Origin: Campylobacter geochelonis
GTDB taxonomy: Bacteria > Campylobacterota > Campylobacteria > Campylobacterales > Campylobacteraceae
Length of the DNA: 64,000 nucleotides
Assembly: GCF_013201685.1 (NCBI RefSeq)
Contig: NZ_CP053844.1
Span: 868,001-932,000 of the forward strand
Direction: 5' to 3'
Of the stretch, positions 54,224 to 64,000 are shown one piece after another. The number at the start of each line of letters is the position of its first letter. The stretch's first letter is position 1. The notes beneath the pieces were generated by a model. The model made no database searches, was not told where the DNA came from, and saw only the letters and a program-made list of their open reading frames with translations. The position numbers and the translations under genes are program-made.

Positions 54224-56386
54224 ATGTCGCAAAAAATCAAATTTAACATAGTTGGCATGACATGTGTCAACTGCTCAAATGCCATAGAGCGGGTTACTAA
54301 AAAAATCGATGGAGTCAATGACGCAAATGTCAGCTTCACCTCTTCTTTGGGTGAATTTGATGTAGAAAACGAAAGCGTTGTAAACTCTATAAAAGCAAAA
54401 ATTCAAAAGCTCGGATATGAGATAGCAACTGATTATGAAGAGCTTGAAAGCAAAAAGCAAAAAGCGCTTAAAGCTTTTAGAAACAAGCTTATACTTGCTG
54501 CTATTTTAACAGCTGTTATCATGTATTTTCATATGTTTTATCATCATGGAAAGTTAAGTTCTAGCATTCAGTTTATCTTAACTTTTGTTGTTGTTTTTTA
54601 CTGTGGAAAAAGCTTTTTTATCCATGGATACGGCGCTTTACGAAACAAAAATTTTGATATGAATGTGCTTGTTTCACTAGGAACGCTAACGGCGTTTTTA
54701 TACTCTAGCTTTATATTTTTCTTTCCAAATTTAGTCGATGCAAAATTTGCTTATGTCTACTTTGAGTCCGCTGCTATGATAGTTACTTTTATACTTTTTG
54801 GTAAGTTTTTAGAAGAGAATTCAAAACTTAAAGCAAATGACTATATAAAATCTTTGTTAAATTTAACACCTAAAATGGCGCTTTTGCTTAAAAAAGATGG
54901 AACAAGTGAGGAAATTTTAGCTGATAAACTTCAAATCGGCGATATAGTCATGGTAAAAAGCGGTATGACGCTTCCTTGCGATGGCGTTGTAGTCGGCGGT
55001 GGCGCTGAGGTTGATACATCGGTTTTAACTGGAGAAAGTCTGCCTATATATAAAAAAATCGGCGATATGGTAAATGCTGGGTGTGTTAATACAAATGGCT
55101 ACTTAAATGTAAAAGTTATAACTTCAAAACACGAAACCTTGCTTGCTCGTATAACAAAGCTTTTAAGCGAAGCAGGGGCTAAAAAGATGCCTATATCAAA
55201 GCTTGCTGATAGGGTTGCAAACATCTTTGTGCCAAGCGTTATCGTTATCGCGGTTTTGACTTTTGTTATTTGGGCGATTTGTGGAAATCCATACTATGGT
55301 ATGATGACAGCTATCGCCGTGCTTGTGATATCGTGTCCTTGCGCTCTTGGTCTTGCAACGCCTATAGCGATAGTTTGTGCGCTTTCAAATTCAGCTAAAA
55401 ATGGAATGTTAGTTAAAAACCCAGAAGTTATGGAAATTTTAAAAGATGTTAAAACGGTTGTTTTTGATAAAACTGGGACTCTAACAAAGGGCGAAATTTC
55501 AGTATATAAGACAAATTTAGATAAGGAAAATCTTTTAAAAATAGCAAACGCAGAGCTTTTAAGCGAACATCTTATATCAAAAGCGGTTGTTAAATTTGCT
55601 ATTGATAGTGGGCTAAGCCTATCAAAAAGTAGTGATAAATTTGAAAACATAGTTGGCAAAGGTATAAAAGTCGCTGATGGTAAAATTTTAGTCGGTAGTG
55701 AAAAACTGCTCAATGAAAACGCTATATTTTTAACACAAAATCAAAAGAGCGAATTTGAAGAGTTTTTAGCAAATGGTTTTGGTGTTATTTTAGCTGTAAT
55801 TGATGGCGAATATGTCGGATACATCGCGCTTAGCGACAGTGTTAGAGATAGTTCAAAAAGCCTTATAAATGAGCTTCGTGAAAAGGGCGTGACTTCTGTT
55901 ATGCTAACTGGAGATAACGAAAAGGTGGCTAAATTTATAGCTTCAAGTTTAGGCATAGACAAAGTTCATTTTAATGTGCTTCCGCAAGAAAAATTAAGCA
56001 TTATACAAGAGTATCAAAAAGGCTCAAAAGTGATTTTTGTAGGCGATGGGGTAAATGACGCATTATCACTAAAGGGCGCAGACTGCGGTATCGCTATGAA
56101 TAGTGGAAGCGATATAGCAAAGGGTGCGGGGGATATTTTGCTAGTAAATAACAACCTAAATTCAGTATCAAAACTGATAAATTTATCAGAAAAAACGATG
56201 AATGTTATAAAGCAAAATTTGTTTTGGGCGTTTTTTTACAACATCATCTGTATCCCAATAGCCGCTGGAGTGCTATATCCTAGCTTTGGAGTGCTGCTAA
56301 ATCCAGCTTATGCTGCACTTGCTATGAGTTTTAGTTCAGTTACTGTCGTGCTAAACTCGCTTAGACTTAAATTTGGGCGCATTTAA
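54224..56386 (+). CDS. copA: Copper-translocating P-type ATPase
   Basis: The 720-residue product is a PIB-type ATPase that exports Cu(I) across the inner membrane. One N-terminal metal-binding domain carries G-M-T-C-V-N-C (cysteines 14 and 17). The transmembrane Cu site C-P-C is at 371-373. The phosphorylated aspartate is D415 in DKTGTLTKGE, and the hinge GDGVNDA is near 607. Eight membrane segments can be counted. It follows copZ directly. A strong inverted repeat lies after the stop, between copA and the convergent Sel1 gene. Confidence 0.94.
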   Translation: MSQKIKFNIVGMTCVNCSNAIERVTKKIDGVNDANVSFTSSLGEFDVENESVVNSIKAKIQKLGYEIATDYEELESKKQKALKAFRNKLILAAILTAVIMYFHMFYHHGKLSSSIQFILTFVVVFYCGKSFFIHGYGALRNKNFDMNVLVSLGTLTAFLYSSFIFFFPNLVDAKFAYVYFESAAMIVTFILFGKFLEENSKLKANDYIKSLLNLTPKMALLLKKDGTSEEILADKLQIGDIVMVKSGMTLPCDGVVVGGGAEVDTSVLTGESLPIYKKIGDMVNAGCVNTNGYLNVKVITSKHETLLARITKLLSEAGAKKMPISKLADRVANIFVPSVIVIAVLTFVIWAICGNPYYGMMTAIAVLVISCPCALGLATPIAIVCALSNSAKNGMLVKNPEVMEILKDVKTVVFDKTGTLTKGEISVYKTNLDKENLLKIANAELLSEHLISKAVVKFAIDSGLSLSKSSDKFENIVGKGIKVADGKILVGSEKLLNENAIFLTQNQKSEFEEFLANGFGVILAVIDGEYVGYIALSDSVRDSSKSLINELREKGVTSVMLTGDNEKVAKFIASSLGIDKVHFNVLPQEKLSIIQEYQKGSKVIFVGDGVNDALSLKGADCGIAMNSGSDIAKGAGDILLVNNNLNSVSKLINLSEKTMNVIKQNLFWAFFYNIICIPIAAGVLYPSFGVLLNPAYAALAMSFSSVTVVLNSLRLKFGRI

Positions 56387-56393
56387 AACAGAT

Positions 56394-56428
56394 AAATTCA
56401 ATACAAATAATCTATTTGTATTGAATTT
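56394..56428. terminator. Perfect 16-bp hairpin between convergent copA and Sel1 genes
   Basis: Arms 56394-56409 and 56413-56428 are exact complements with a 3-base loop. It lies 8 bases after the copA stop and can work in both directions, although there is no long T run on either strand. Confidence 0.6.
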
Positions 56429-56505
56429 AAAAACTACTTTCTGTTTTGTGTAATTATGTATCAATTTTGTTTTAAATAACTAAATTTTATTCTAAGATTA
56501 AAAAA

Positions 56506-57144
56506 CTATTTTTTATGATAGTTATGCGAAAGACTTTTGCTTTTAAATGCATAATCAATGGCTAGTTTACTATAACGTTTGTATAAAGCACTATCTTTTT
56601 TTATTGCTCCAAGGTCTCCGGTTTGATAGATAGTGGCTAAATTTAAACAACCTTGTCTATCTTCTAAATCACAAGCTTTTTTACTTAGATTAAAGTATGC
56701 TTCTTCGTTTTTCTCTGAATCAAAAATGAGCAAAGCAAGTAAAGCACAACCATATCCATCGTTTAAATCACAAGCTTGTTGATAAAGTTCTCTAGCTTTT
56801 TTGTAATTATACGTTTCCTTGTCATAGCTATATGGTCTAGCATCATAAAAATGCATACTAAGCAAGGTGCATCCAAAGGCTTCATTTAAGTTACAAGCTT
56901 TTTCAAAGAGACTTTTTGCTTTATTTTTATCTGGATTCTTTTCAAAAGTCATAATATATTCACCCAAATAGTAGCAATCTTTTGCAACATTTTTATTACA
57001 ACTTTTTTCTAAAAACTTCGAGTTTTTAACGGTTGAAATACCATCTATTGCACGTATTTTTATATATTCTGGCTCTTTTAAAAATTGATTATATATAACT
57101 GTGCCACCAACTACAAGAAGAATAAAAACGATAATTTTTTTCAT
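56506..57144 (-). CDS. Sel1-repeat (Cys-rich) exported or membrane-anchored protein
   Basis: The 212-residue product has an N-terminal hydrophobic signal or anchor (IIVFILLVVGGTVIYNQF). At least three or four Sel1-like repeats follow, with the pattern AKSLFEKACNLNEAFGCTLL and ARELYQQACDLNDGYGCALL. Each repeat carries a cysteine pair, as in the Helicobacter cysteine-rich proteins (Hcp). The arrangement implies disulfide-locked helix pairs outside the cytoplasm. Such proteins usually mediate protein contacts. It is a single gene, convergent with copA. Its partner is unknown. Confidence 0.85.
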   Translation of the reverse strand: MKKIIVFILLVVGGTVIYNQFLKEPEYIKIRAIDGISTVKNSKFLEKSCNKNVAKDCYYLGEYIMTFEKNPDKNKAKSLFEKACNLNEAFGCTLLSMHFYDARPYSYDKETYNYKKARELYQQACDLNDGYGCALLALLIFDSEKNEEAYFNLSKKACDLEDRQGCLNLATIYQTGDLGAIKKDSALYKRYSKLAIDYAFKSKSLSHNYHKK

Positions 57145-57242
57145 AGTAAATCTTTAATTTAAATTTTATGAAATTTAGCGATTTTAAATTACATTTAGGA
57201 AACAAAATTGTTTAAATTTATCTAAGCTAAAATTACTAAATT

Positions 57243-57722
57243 TTACTTAAATTTACTTACATCAACGCCTTCTAAGCTTAGCAAAAAACGTTTGATTTCT
57301 AGCCCATTTGTACCATCTCCGCCACTATATCCGCCAAATCCATTTTTCCCAACGACTCTGTGGCAAGGGATGATAATTGGAATGCTATTTTTAGCATTTG
57401 CGCTTCCTACGGCTCTGCATGCCTTAACTTTGCCGATTTTAGTGGCGATATCTTTGTAAGAACAAATTTGCCCATAAGGAATTTCTAAAAGCGCTTTATA
57501 GACATCTTGTTGAAATTTAGTCCCTTTTATATAAATTTTTGTTTTAAACTCTTTTAAATTTCCTTTAAAATACTCTTCAAGTTCGCTTAAGCATAACTTT
57601 AAGTTTTGATTTTTAAATTCGCTTTTTCTATACTCTTTGACAAAATTTATCTCACAAATCCCCATTTCATCGCCTTTTATCTCAAGTATACAAAATGGCA
57701 TTTTTAAATACACAGTTTCCAT
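57243..57722 (-). CDS. ogt: Methylated-DNA-[protein]-cysteine S-methyltransferase
   Basis: The 159-residue product carries the suicide active site P-C-H-R-V at 119-123, with acceptor cysteine C120. Upstream are IPYGQICSYKDIA and CRAVGSANAKN, the family's helix-turn-helix and Asn-hinge region. It removes O6-alkyl groups from guanine by transfer to its own cysteine. The size fits the Ogt type without an Ada regulatory domain. It is a single gene on the minus strand, divergent from acnB. Confidence 0.92.
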   Translation of the reverse strand: METVYLKMPFCILEIKGDEMGICEINFVKEYRKSEFKNQNLKLCLSELEEYFKGNLKEFKTKIYIKGTKFQQDVYKALLEIPYGQICSYKDIATKIGKVKACRAVGSANAKNSIPIIIPCHRVVGKNGFGGYSGGDGTNGLEIKRFLLSLEGVDVSKFK

Positions 57723-57834
57723 AAACGACCTTTTTTAAAATTTTCTTAATATATCAAATTTAAACATAAACTTATTTTAATATTTGGTTACAACTGATAG
57801 AATTACAAAGATATTTTATTTTAAGGATAGAAAG

Positions 57835-60399
57835 ATGAGTTTTTTTACAGAGTATGAGAAACACGCAAAAGAGCGAACAGCTCTTGGTATCCCACCGCTT
57901 CCGTTAAATGCAGATCAGACTGAGCAAGTCTGTAAGTTGCTTAAAAATGGCGATTCGCGTTCAGATGAGTTAGTAAATTTACTAGAAACTCGCGTAAATC
58001 CAGGTGTTGATGATGCTGCAAAGGTCAAAGCTGAGTTTTTAAACGAGATTTTAAATCATGGGTTAAAAGTTGAGTCTATAAGCAAAGAAAAAGCAATTTC
58101 TATGCTTAAAACCATGCTTGGCGGATACAATGTCATAGTCTTAATCGCATGTTTAAAAAGTAGCGATGAGAGCGTTGCAAAAGAGGCTAGTGAGGCGTTA
58201 AAAGATATAATTTTTGTGCATGATTATTTTAATGATGTAGCAGAACTTTCTAAAACAAACAAATTTGCCCTCGATGTGCTAAATTCGTGGGCTAAGGCAG
58301 AGTGGTTTATAAAAAAACCAGCTATTAAAGAAAAAATCGAAGCTGTAGTTTTTAAAGTCCCAGGAGAGACAAATACAGATGATTTAAGCCCTGCAAGCGA
58401 GGCATTTAGCCGTTCAGACATACCACTTCACGCACTAGCAATGCTTGGAAAAAGACAAGAAAATGCACTAGCTGACATTCAAAGACTTAGAAAAACAGGC
58501 AAAAGTGTTGCTTATGTAGGCGATGTGGTTGGAACTGGAAGTAGTCGAAAAAGCGGTATAAACTCGATTCAATGGCATATGGGTGAAGAGATTGATGGTG
58601 TGCCAAACAAAAAAACAGGCGGTATTATCATAGGTTCAACAATCGCTCCTATTTTCTTTAACACAGCCGAAGATAGCGGTGCGTTGCCAATAATTGCCAA
58701 TGTCGATGGGCTTGAAATGGGCGATGAGATTGAAATTTATCCATATAAAGGCGAGATTGTAAAAAACGGAAAAGTTATATCTTTTAGTCTTACACCAAAC
58801 ACAATCAGCGATGAAGTTAGAGCTGGTGGGCGAATTCCACTTATCATCGGTCGCTCTCTTGCGCAAAAAGCTAGAGAGGCGCTAAATTTAGGTGCTGAAG
58901 ATATCTTTACCAAACCAGAACAACCAGCAAGTAGCGCAAACGAAGGCTATACTCTAGCTCAAAAAATGGTAGGAAGAGCTTGTGGTGTTGGGGGCGTAAG
59001 AGCCGGTATGTATGTCGAGCCAATCACGCTAACTGTAGGCTCGCAAGACACAACAGGACCTATGACAAGAGATGAAATTAAAGAGCTTGCAAGCTTAGGC
59101 TTTGGCGCTGATTTTGTTCTTCAAAGCTTTTGTCATACAGCAGCATATCCAAAACCAAGCGATGCGATTTTACATAAAACTTTGCCAAATTTTATGAGTA
59201 GTCGTGGTGGCGTAGCACTTCGCCCAGGAGATGGTGTAATCCACTCATGGCTTAACAGAATGGTACTTCCTGATACAGTCGGCACTGGAGGAGATTCGCA
59301 CACTAGATTTCCAATCGGCATAAGTTTTCCAGCTGGTTCTGGACTTGTTGCGTTTGCTGCGGTTTTAGGTGCAATGCCACTTAATATGCCAGAGTCGATT
59401 TTAGTCAGATTTAAAGGCCAGATGCAACCAGGAATCACGCTAAGAGATTTGGTAAATGCGATACCTTATTACGCCATTAAAATGGGACTTTTAACAGTTG
59501 AAAAGAAAAACAAAAAGAATATTTTTGCAGGAAAAGTACTTGAAATCGAGGGTTTGAGTGATCTTAAGGTCGAGCAAGCATTTGAGCTAAGTGATGCTTC
59601 AGCTGAAAGAAGCGCAGCAGCGTGCGCCGTCGCACTTAATAAAGAGCCGGTTATCGAATATATTAAATCAAACATAGTTTTAATCGATGCTATGGTAAAA
59701 GATGGCTATGAATGCTCTAAAACGCTACTTCGCCGTAAAGAAAAGATGGAAAAATGGTTAGAAAATCCAACTCTTTTAAAAGCCGATAAAAACGCAAAAT
59801 ACTCTCAAATCATCGAAATTGATATGAATGAGATAAAAGAGCCGATTTTGGCATGTCCAAACGATCCTGATGATGTGGCGACTTTGAGTGAAATTTTGGC
59901 TGATTCAAATCGCCCTAAAAACATAGATGAAGTTTTTGTTGGAAGCTGTATGACAAATATCGGGCATTACAGAGCTTTAGGTGAAGTTTTAAAAGGCGAG
60001 GGTCAAGTGCCGGTTCGCTTGTGGGTCGTGCCGCCAACTAAAATGGATGAAGCGCAACTTAGAGATGAGGGCTACTACGCACTTTTTGGAGCAGCAGGAG
60101 CTAGAACGGAAGTTCCAGGATGCTCACTTTGTATGGGAAATCAAGCAAGAGTAGCTGATAATGCGGTTGTGTTTTCAACCTCAACTAGAAACTTTGATAA
60201 CCGCATGGGAATGGGTGCAAAAGTCTATCTAGGAAGTGCAGAATTAGCTGCGGTTTGTGCTATGCTAGGGCGTTTGCCAAGCGTTGAGGAATACTTACAA
60301 ATCGTTCCTAAAAAACTAGCCGGTAAAGAAGAAGCAGTTTATAAATACCTAAATTTTGATAAAATTAAAGGGTATAAACTAGGCTCTGGCTTAGTTTAA
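57835..60399 (+). CDS. acnB: Aconitate hydratase B
   Basis: The 854-residue TCA-cycle enzyme isomerises citrate and isocitrate through an Fe-S cluster. Cluster cysteines are C705 ([10 protein letters not shown]) and C763/C766 (GCSLCMGNQ). Family signatures include the N-terminal HEAT-like region starting [42 protein letters not shown] and [14 protein letters not shown]. The start at 57835 follows AAGGATAGAAAG and matches AcnB N-termini. An in-frame start 51 bases upstream has no ribosome site. An inverted repeat follows the stop. Confidence 0.95.
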   Translation: MSFFTEYEKHAKERTALGIPPLPLNADQTEQVCKLLKNGDSRSDELVNLLETRVNPGVDDAAKVKAEFLNEILNHGLKVESISKEKAISMLKTMLGGYNVIVLIACLKSSDESVAKEASEALKDIIFVHDYFNDVAELSKTNKFALDVLNSWAKAEWFIKKPAIKEKIEAVVFKVPGETNTDDLSPASEAFSRSDIPLHALAMLGKRQENALADIQRLRKTGKSVAYVGDVVGTGSSRKSGINSIQWHMGEEIDGVPNKKTGGIIIGSTIAPIFFNTAEDSGALPIIANVDGLEMGDEIEIYPYKGEIVKNGKVISFSLTPNTISDEVRAGGRIPLIIGRSLAQKAREALNLGAEDIFTKPEQPASSANEGYTLAQKMVGRACGVGGVRAGMYVEPITLTVGSQDTTGPMTRDEIKELASLGFGADFVLQSFCHTAAYPKPSDAILHKTLPNFMSSRGGVALRPGDGVIHSWLNRMVLPDTVGTGGDSHTRFPIGISFPAGSGLVAFAAVLGAMPLNMPESILVRFKGQMQPGITLRDLVNAIPYYAIKMGLLTVEKKNKKNIFAGKVLEIEGLSDLKVEQAFELSDASAERSAAACAVALNKEPVIEYIKSNIVLIDAMVKDGYECSKTLLRRKEKMEKWLENPTLLKADKNAKYSQIIEIDMNEIKEPILACPNDPDDVATLSEILADSNRPKNIDEVFVGSCMTNIGHYRALGEVLKGEGQVPVRLWVVPPTKMDEAQLRDEGYYALFGAAGARTEVPGCSLCMGNQARVADNAVVFSTSTRNFDNRMGMGAKVYLGSAELAAVCAMLGRLPSVEEYLQIVPKKLAGKEEAVYKYLNFDKIKGYKLGSGLV

Positions 60400-60420
60400 C
60401 AGACAAAATATAAAAAATAA

Positions 60421-60459
60421 TTTACCTAAATTTGCCTTTTTGGTTAAAATTTAGGTAAA
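60421..60459 (+). terminator. 13-bp inverted repeat after acnB
   Basis: Arms TTTACCTAAATTT (60421-60433) and its exact complement (60447-60459) flank a 13-base loop 21 bases after the acnB stop. No T run follows, so it may be a terminator or a messenger 3'-end stabiliser. Confidence 0.45.
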
Positions 60460-60492
60460 ATTCCAATCTAAATAAATTTTTTTGGAGTTACT

Positions 60493-61701
60493 ATGAGGTT
60501 TATCGTTGCGATTTTATCTTTGTCTATCTTCTTGATGGCTGATATTTGTAGCGATATCAAAGCCAACCCAAATGCGTTTTTTTCAAATCCACTAAATTTA
60601 GCTTCCATAGATAAAAATTTCAAATGCGGATATATGTTTGAAAATTTACAAAATTTAGAAAACACAACTATGCAAATTCGTGGCGTTAGTATTGATTGTG
60701 ATGGAAATAGCGCTATAGAGTATCAAAACAGCTTCAAGCAACTTATCGCAAAAGCACTTCTTGCTCCTGAAATTTACAAACGCGGACTAAATGATGCTAA
60801 AACTAGTGATGAGATTGTAAATAAAAACCGAGATTATTTCCAAATTTGGGCTAGTGAGAGCTTATATAACTTCTTAAAACAAGGTGAGTTTAACTCATAC
60901 TATCAAGTTGGTGTTCCTATGCTGGTTGATTACTATAAAGATGAGTTTGGTTATGACGAAGCAAGTGCTATTTTTTACGCAAACCGCGTTGCAAACGAGT
61001 ATTTAGGTGCAGCAGTTGGAAGTAGAAAAGATAAATTTAGCTTTAGCGAGCTTGATAAAATCATGCTTAACAAAAACTCAGATGATAATATGCTAATCGA
61101 GTATCTTTTTGTTAAAAAACCAGACCTATCAGAGCTAAATAGTGCGCTTAAAATCGCGATTTTAGAAAATAGAAGCATTAGGTTTTTAGAAATTTTGCTG
61201 GATTATGGTGCAGAGATAAACTCTGGTTATGAAAGCGCACTGTTTTTCTCGCTTAAAAATCTTGCTATAGTGAAATTTTTGCTACAAAATGGGGCTGATA
61301 TAAACTATAAAAACGCCTTTGGAAAGACTGCGCTTTTTTATGCGGTTGAGTTTAAAGATGAAAATTTAGTAAATTTGCTTATAGAAAATGGCGCAGATGT
61401 AAATGCTAAAATCATCTCAAGCTACCAAAAGATGGCGCTTGTTTCGACTACTGGAGGCTTGCCATTTGAGCTTTGCGCGCTTAATCACACCTCAAAATCA
61501 CTTCTAATGCACGCAGCCAAGTATTCAAATTTAAAGATAGTAAAAACGCTTATAAAAAATGGCGCAAAAATCGATGATATAGATGATATAGGCTTTAACT
61601 TAGCTGATTTTGCTGCGCTTAATGATGATAAAAATGTCTTAAACTATATCCGAACTTTAGGGATAAATGAGAGTAAAAAAACAGGAGATCAAGATGAATA
61701 A
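60493..61701 (+). CDS. Exported ankyrin-repeat protein
   Basis: The 402-residue product has a signal peptide (MRFIVAILSLSIFLMADIC) with likely cleavage after LMA or processing near the first Cys. Ankyrin repeats occupy about 225-385 (ILLDYGAEINSG, FLLQNGADINYKNAFGKTAL, LIENGADVNAK, LIKNGAKIDDIDDIG). The region 30-220 is unique. It is not closely related to the five ankyrin proteins of the RTX locus. The stop overlaps the start of the dehydrogenase gene by 8 bases, so they are co-translated. Its function is unknown. Confidence 0.85.
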   Translation: MRFIVAILSLSIFLMADICSDIKANPNAFFSNPLNLASIDKNFKCGYMFENLQNLENTTMQIRGVSIDCDGNSAIEYQNSFKQLIAKALLAPEIYKRGLNDAKTSDEIVNKNRDYFQIWASESLYNFLKQGEFNSYYQVGVPMLVDYYKDEFGYDEASAIFYANRVANEYLGAAVGSRKDKFSFSELDKIMLNKNSDDNMLIEYLFVKKPDLSELNSALKIAILENRSIRFLEILLDYGAEINSGYESALFFSLKNLAIVKFLLQNGADINYKNAFGKTALFYAVEFKDENLVNLLIENGADVNAKIISSYQKMALVSTTGGLPFELCALNHTSKSLLMHAAKYSNLKIVKTLIKNGAKIDDIDDIGFNLADFAALNDDKNVLNYIRTLGINESKKTGDQDE

Positions 61702-62443
61702 AACAGCGTTTATAACAGGTGCAACTTCAGGTTTTGGTGAGGCTAGCGCAAAGGCTTTAGCGCGCGATGGATACAATATCATCATTTTAGGTAGGCGAAA
61801 AGATAGGCTTGAAAAACTTGCAAATGAGTTAAAACCTACAAAAACTCATATTATCAAAGCTGATGTTAGAGATAAAGATGCGATTTTAAGCGCTGTTGAG
61901 GCTTTGCCAGAAGAATTTAAACGTATAGAAATTTTAGTAAATAACGCAGGATTGGCTCTTGGTCAAGAAAAAGTTCTTGATGCAAGTTTAGATGACTTTG
62001 AAACGATGATTGATACAAATATAAAAGGGCTTTTATACGTTACAAAGGCAGTTTTACCGATAATGAGCGCGCAAAAATCAGGCTATATTTTTAACATCGG
62101 CTCAATTGCTGGAAACTGGCCATATCCTGGTGGCAACGTTTATGGCGCTACAAAGGCGTTTGTAAAGCAGTTTAGCTTTAATTTGCGAAATGATATAAAA
62201 GGGACAAATATCCGCGTTACAAATATCGAACCAGGTATCGCAAAAACTGAATTTAGTCTTGTGAGATTTAAAGGCGATGAGGCAAAAAGCGAGGCTGTTT
62301 ATGATGGGACAAAATACCTTGTAGCTGATGATATCGCGCGTATTATAAGTGATTGTGCTAAGATGCCAGCTCATGTAAATATAAACTCGCTTGAAGTCAT
62401 GGCGACAACGCAGACTTGGGCTGGGTTTGCTTTTGAAAGATAG
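61694..62443 (+). CDS. Short-chain dehydrogenase/reductase (YdfG-like)
   Basis: The 249-residue product is a classical SDR. The cofactor motif is G-A-T-S-G-F-G at 9-15, NNAG lies near 93, and catalytic Ser137, Tyr150 and Lys154 are in NIGSIAGNWPYPGGNVYGATK. The last pattern is close to YdfG, which oxidises 3-hydroxy acids and serine-type substrates with NADP. The start at 61694 follows CAGGAGATCAAG. A longer frame upstream has no ribosome site and overlaps the ankyrin gene. The precise substrate is inferred only at family level. Confidence 0.88.
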   Translation: MNKTAFITGATSGFGEASAKALARDGYNIIILGRRKDRLEKLANELKPTKTHIIKADVRDKDAILSAVEALPEEFKRIEILVNNAGLALGQEKVLDASLDDFETMIDTNIKGLLYVTKAVLPIMSAQKSGYIFNIGSIAGNWPYPGGNVYGATKAFVKQFSFNLRNDIKGTNIRVTNIEPGIAKTEFSLVRFKGDEAKSEAVYDGTKYLVADDIARIISDCAKMPAHVNINSLEVMATTQTWAGFAFER

Positions 62444-62446
62444 CAT

Positions 62447-63544
62447 TTGGAGTGTAAATTTACTAACTTGTGCGGAAGCTGCACGCTAAATTTAACTTAC
62501 GATGAGCAAAAAGCTTATAAATTAGAAAAAATTAGGTCTAAATTTAAAGAGTTTTATGGCGGCGAAATAGAGTTTTTCAACTCAAACCAAAAGCACTATA
62601 GAACGCGCGCTGAGTTTGGCTTGTATCACGAAAACGATGAGCTAAGCTATACGATGAATGGCAAATCGCAAAAATATCTAAAGATAGATCAATGCCCAAA
62701 AGTTGATATAAAAATTGCAAATTTAATGCCAAATTTGCTTAAAAAACTAAAAGAAAATCAAGCGTTAAAACACAAAATTTTTGGCGTAGAATTTATAGCG
62801 ACAAAAGATGAAATTTTGGTTATTTTGCTATATCATAAGGATATTTTAAGTATAGAGAAAGAGCTTTTAAATTTAAAAAAAGAGCTTGAAATAAACCTTA
62901 TAGCAAGATCGCGCGGTAAAAAGCTAGTTTTTGGAAGTGATACTTTGCGCGATACTTTGGTGGTTGATGGACGTGAGTTTTACTATCAGTTTGGAGATGG
63001 TGCGTTTATCCAACCAAACAAAATGGTAAATGAAAAGATGATAAGTTGGGCTAGAGGTTGCGTTAGTGATGATAAATCTAATGAGCTTTTTGAGATGTAT
63101 TGTGGACATGGAAATTTTACGATTCCACTTAGTGCTAAGTTTAAAAAAGTTTTAGCAAACGAGATAAGTAAAAGTTCGATTAAAAATGCGCTTAAAAACT
63201 GCGAGTTAAACGGCGTGGAAAATATCAAATTTGTCCGTATGTCAAGCGAAGAAATCATCGAAGCTTTTAACGGACGTGAGTTTGTACGCTTAAAAGGTAT
63301 AGATATAAATGAGTATAAATTTAGCCATATCTTAGTTGATCCGCCTCGCGCGGGACTTGAAAAAAGCGTTATGGAATTTATGAAAAACTATGAAAATATC
63401 ATCTATATATCCTGTAATCCAGATACTCTGCGCGAAAATTTAACCACGCTTTGCAAAACCCATAAGGTGGTAAAATTCGCTCTTTTTGACCAGTTTGCGC
63501 ATACTGAACATGTGGAGTGCGGAGTGTTGTTAGAAAAGCAATAG
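62447..63544 (+). CDS. trmA: tRNA (uracil-5-)-methyltransferase
   Basis: The 365-residue product makes 5-methyluridine at position 54 of tRNA. The catalytic cysteine is C323 in [20 protein letters not shown] and [13 protein letters not shown] are the SAM-binding parts, and [11 protein letters not shown] matches the TrmA/RumA group. The N-terminal CGSCTLNLT lacks a full four-cysteine cluster. The start is probably the TTG at 62447, because the family N-terminus aligns there, but no strong ribosome site is visible and the start is uncertain. Confidence 0.9.
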   Translation: MECKFTNLCGSCTLNLTYDEQKAYKLEKIRSKFKEFYGGEIEFFNSNQKHYRTRAEFGLYHENDELSYTMNGKSQKYLKIDQCPKVDIKIANLMPNLLKKLKENQALKHKIFGVEFIATKDEILVILLYHKDILSIEKELLNLKKELEINLIARSRGKKLVFGSDTLRDTLVVDGREFYYQFGDGAFIQPNKMVNEKMISWARGCVSDDKSNELFEMYCGHGNFTIPLSAKFKKVLANEISKSSIKNALKNCELNGVENIKFVRMSSEEIIEAFNGREFVRLKGIDINEYKFSHILVDPPRAGLEKSVMEFMKNYENIIYISCNPDTLRENLTTLCKTHKVVKFALFDQFAHTEHVECGVLLEKQ

Positions 63545-63782
63545 CTTTAATTTATTTTTATACGAAAAGGCTTTAAATTTTGGATAATTTGATATTTTAG
63601 AACACTTTTATATCGTTTAAGGTTAGTATAAAAGGCGAAAAATTATAAATTTAAGCAAGAAAAATATAGTATTGATTTACTAAATTTATCAAATTCGTGA
63701 AATTTTAAATCCCTTAAAAGCTTTTTAATACCTAAATTTCGATATAATCAAAGCTATATTTTTTAAAAAGAGAAGTAAATTT
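63545..63782. other. AT-rich intergenic region
   Basis: No gene or clear hairpin is seen. The promoter of the next gene probably lies near 63735-63765 (a TATAAT-like GATATAATCAAAG). AAAAAGAGAAG before the ATG at 63783 serves as a ribosome site. Confidence 0.5.
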
Positions 63783-64000
63783 ATGAAAAGCATTTTGCAA
63801 AATGCAAAAACCATCGCTATTGTGGGCTTAAGCCCAGACCAAAGCAAACCAAGCCATAAAGTGGCTAAATATATGCAAGAAAAAGGGTATAAAATTTATC
63901 CAATTTATCCTAAATTTGATACAATTTTAGATGAGAAAGTTTATAGAAATTTAAGTGATATAAAAGATGAGATTGATATAGTTGTGATGTTTAGAAAAGG
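63783..64000 (+). CDS. CoA-binding domain protein (5' part)
   Basis: The frame runs off the end of the window after 72 codons. The visible part, TIAIVGLSPDQSKPSHKVAKY then YKIYPIYPKFDTI, is the N-terminus of the small YccU-like CoA_binding family with a Rossmann-type nucleotide site. These proteins are usually about 140 residues long. The biochemical role of this family is not well defined. Confidence 0.85.
   Translation, partial: MKSILQNAKTIAIVGLSPDQSKPSHKVAKYMQEKGYKIYPIYPKFDTILDEKVYRNLSDIKDEIDIVVMFRK

Noticed and set aside
60493-61701. The exported ankyrin protein as a sixth member of the RTX-linked ankyrin family
   Set aside because: It lacks the NYEPMLELMLKYNVPGQPTK block, the TTG start, the leader and an adjacent RTX gene. 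Only the generic ankyrin motif is shared.

Overview
The window is AT-rich DNA from an epsilonproteobacterium, almost certainly a Campylobacter. The evidence is the gene content and style: a class II DAHP synthase, a cyclophilin beside a YebC-family regulator, AcnB, a CopZ/CopA pair, iorA-iorB, short AT-rich intergenic regions and Cys-rich Sel1 repeats. The species cannot be fixed from sequence reading alone. I saw no tRNA, rRNA, CRISPR array or insertion sequence.

Layout. Positions 1-7092 hold housekeeping genes: the 3' part of gatB, gpsA, a hypothetical membrane protein, rarD, DAHP synthase, a fumarylacetoacetase-family enzyme, an aspartate racemase homologue and ybaK. Positions 7427-45449 form one accessory locus of about 38 kb, described below. 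Positions 45596-64000 return to ordinary genes: an SPFH/flotillin-like protein; the tight minus-strand operon iorA-iorB-paaK-ACT; a cyclophilin and yebC; a GNAT acetyltransferase; copZ-copA; a Sel1 protein; ogt; acnB; an exported ankyrin protein overlapping a short-chain dehydrogenase; trmA; and the start of a CoA-binding protein gene.

The accessory locus is built from repeated cassettes. Each cassette has a conserved leader of about 100 bp, a TTG-started gene for a membrane-anchored ankyrin protein, and a gene whose product has an N-terminal head followed by RTX (calcium-binding) repeats. There are five such cassettes. In four of them the RTX gene is cut short and lacks any C-terminal secretion tail. 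In the fifth it runs on to 3773 residues. A second giant RTX gene (3146 residues) has an unrelated short head, and its upstream neighbours are one intact small membrane-protein gene and one broken paralogue. The two giants share an almost perfect tail of 2003 residues. The locus divides into two super-modules (7427-25165 and 25166-45422). Each starts with the same leader and ends with a giant gene and the same hairpin terminator, and a 27-bp direct repeat marks both ends and the middle.

My interpretation, which is inference, is a mirror-image polymorphic toxin or adhesin locus. The variable effector head is N-terminal and its partner or immunity gene lies upstream, because the constant part (RTX plus type I secretion signal) is C-terminal. 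The short cassettes would then be displaced orphan heads. Mosaic blocks in both the heads and the ankyrin genes, relic coding sequence, a frameshifted pseudogene, and a self-processing motif kept in one giant but altered in the other all point to active recombination. No type I secretion genes lie in the window, so export would depend on genes elsewhere.
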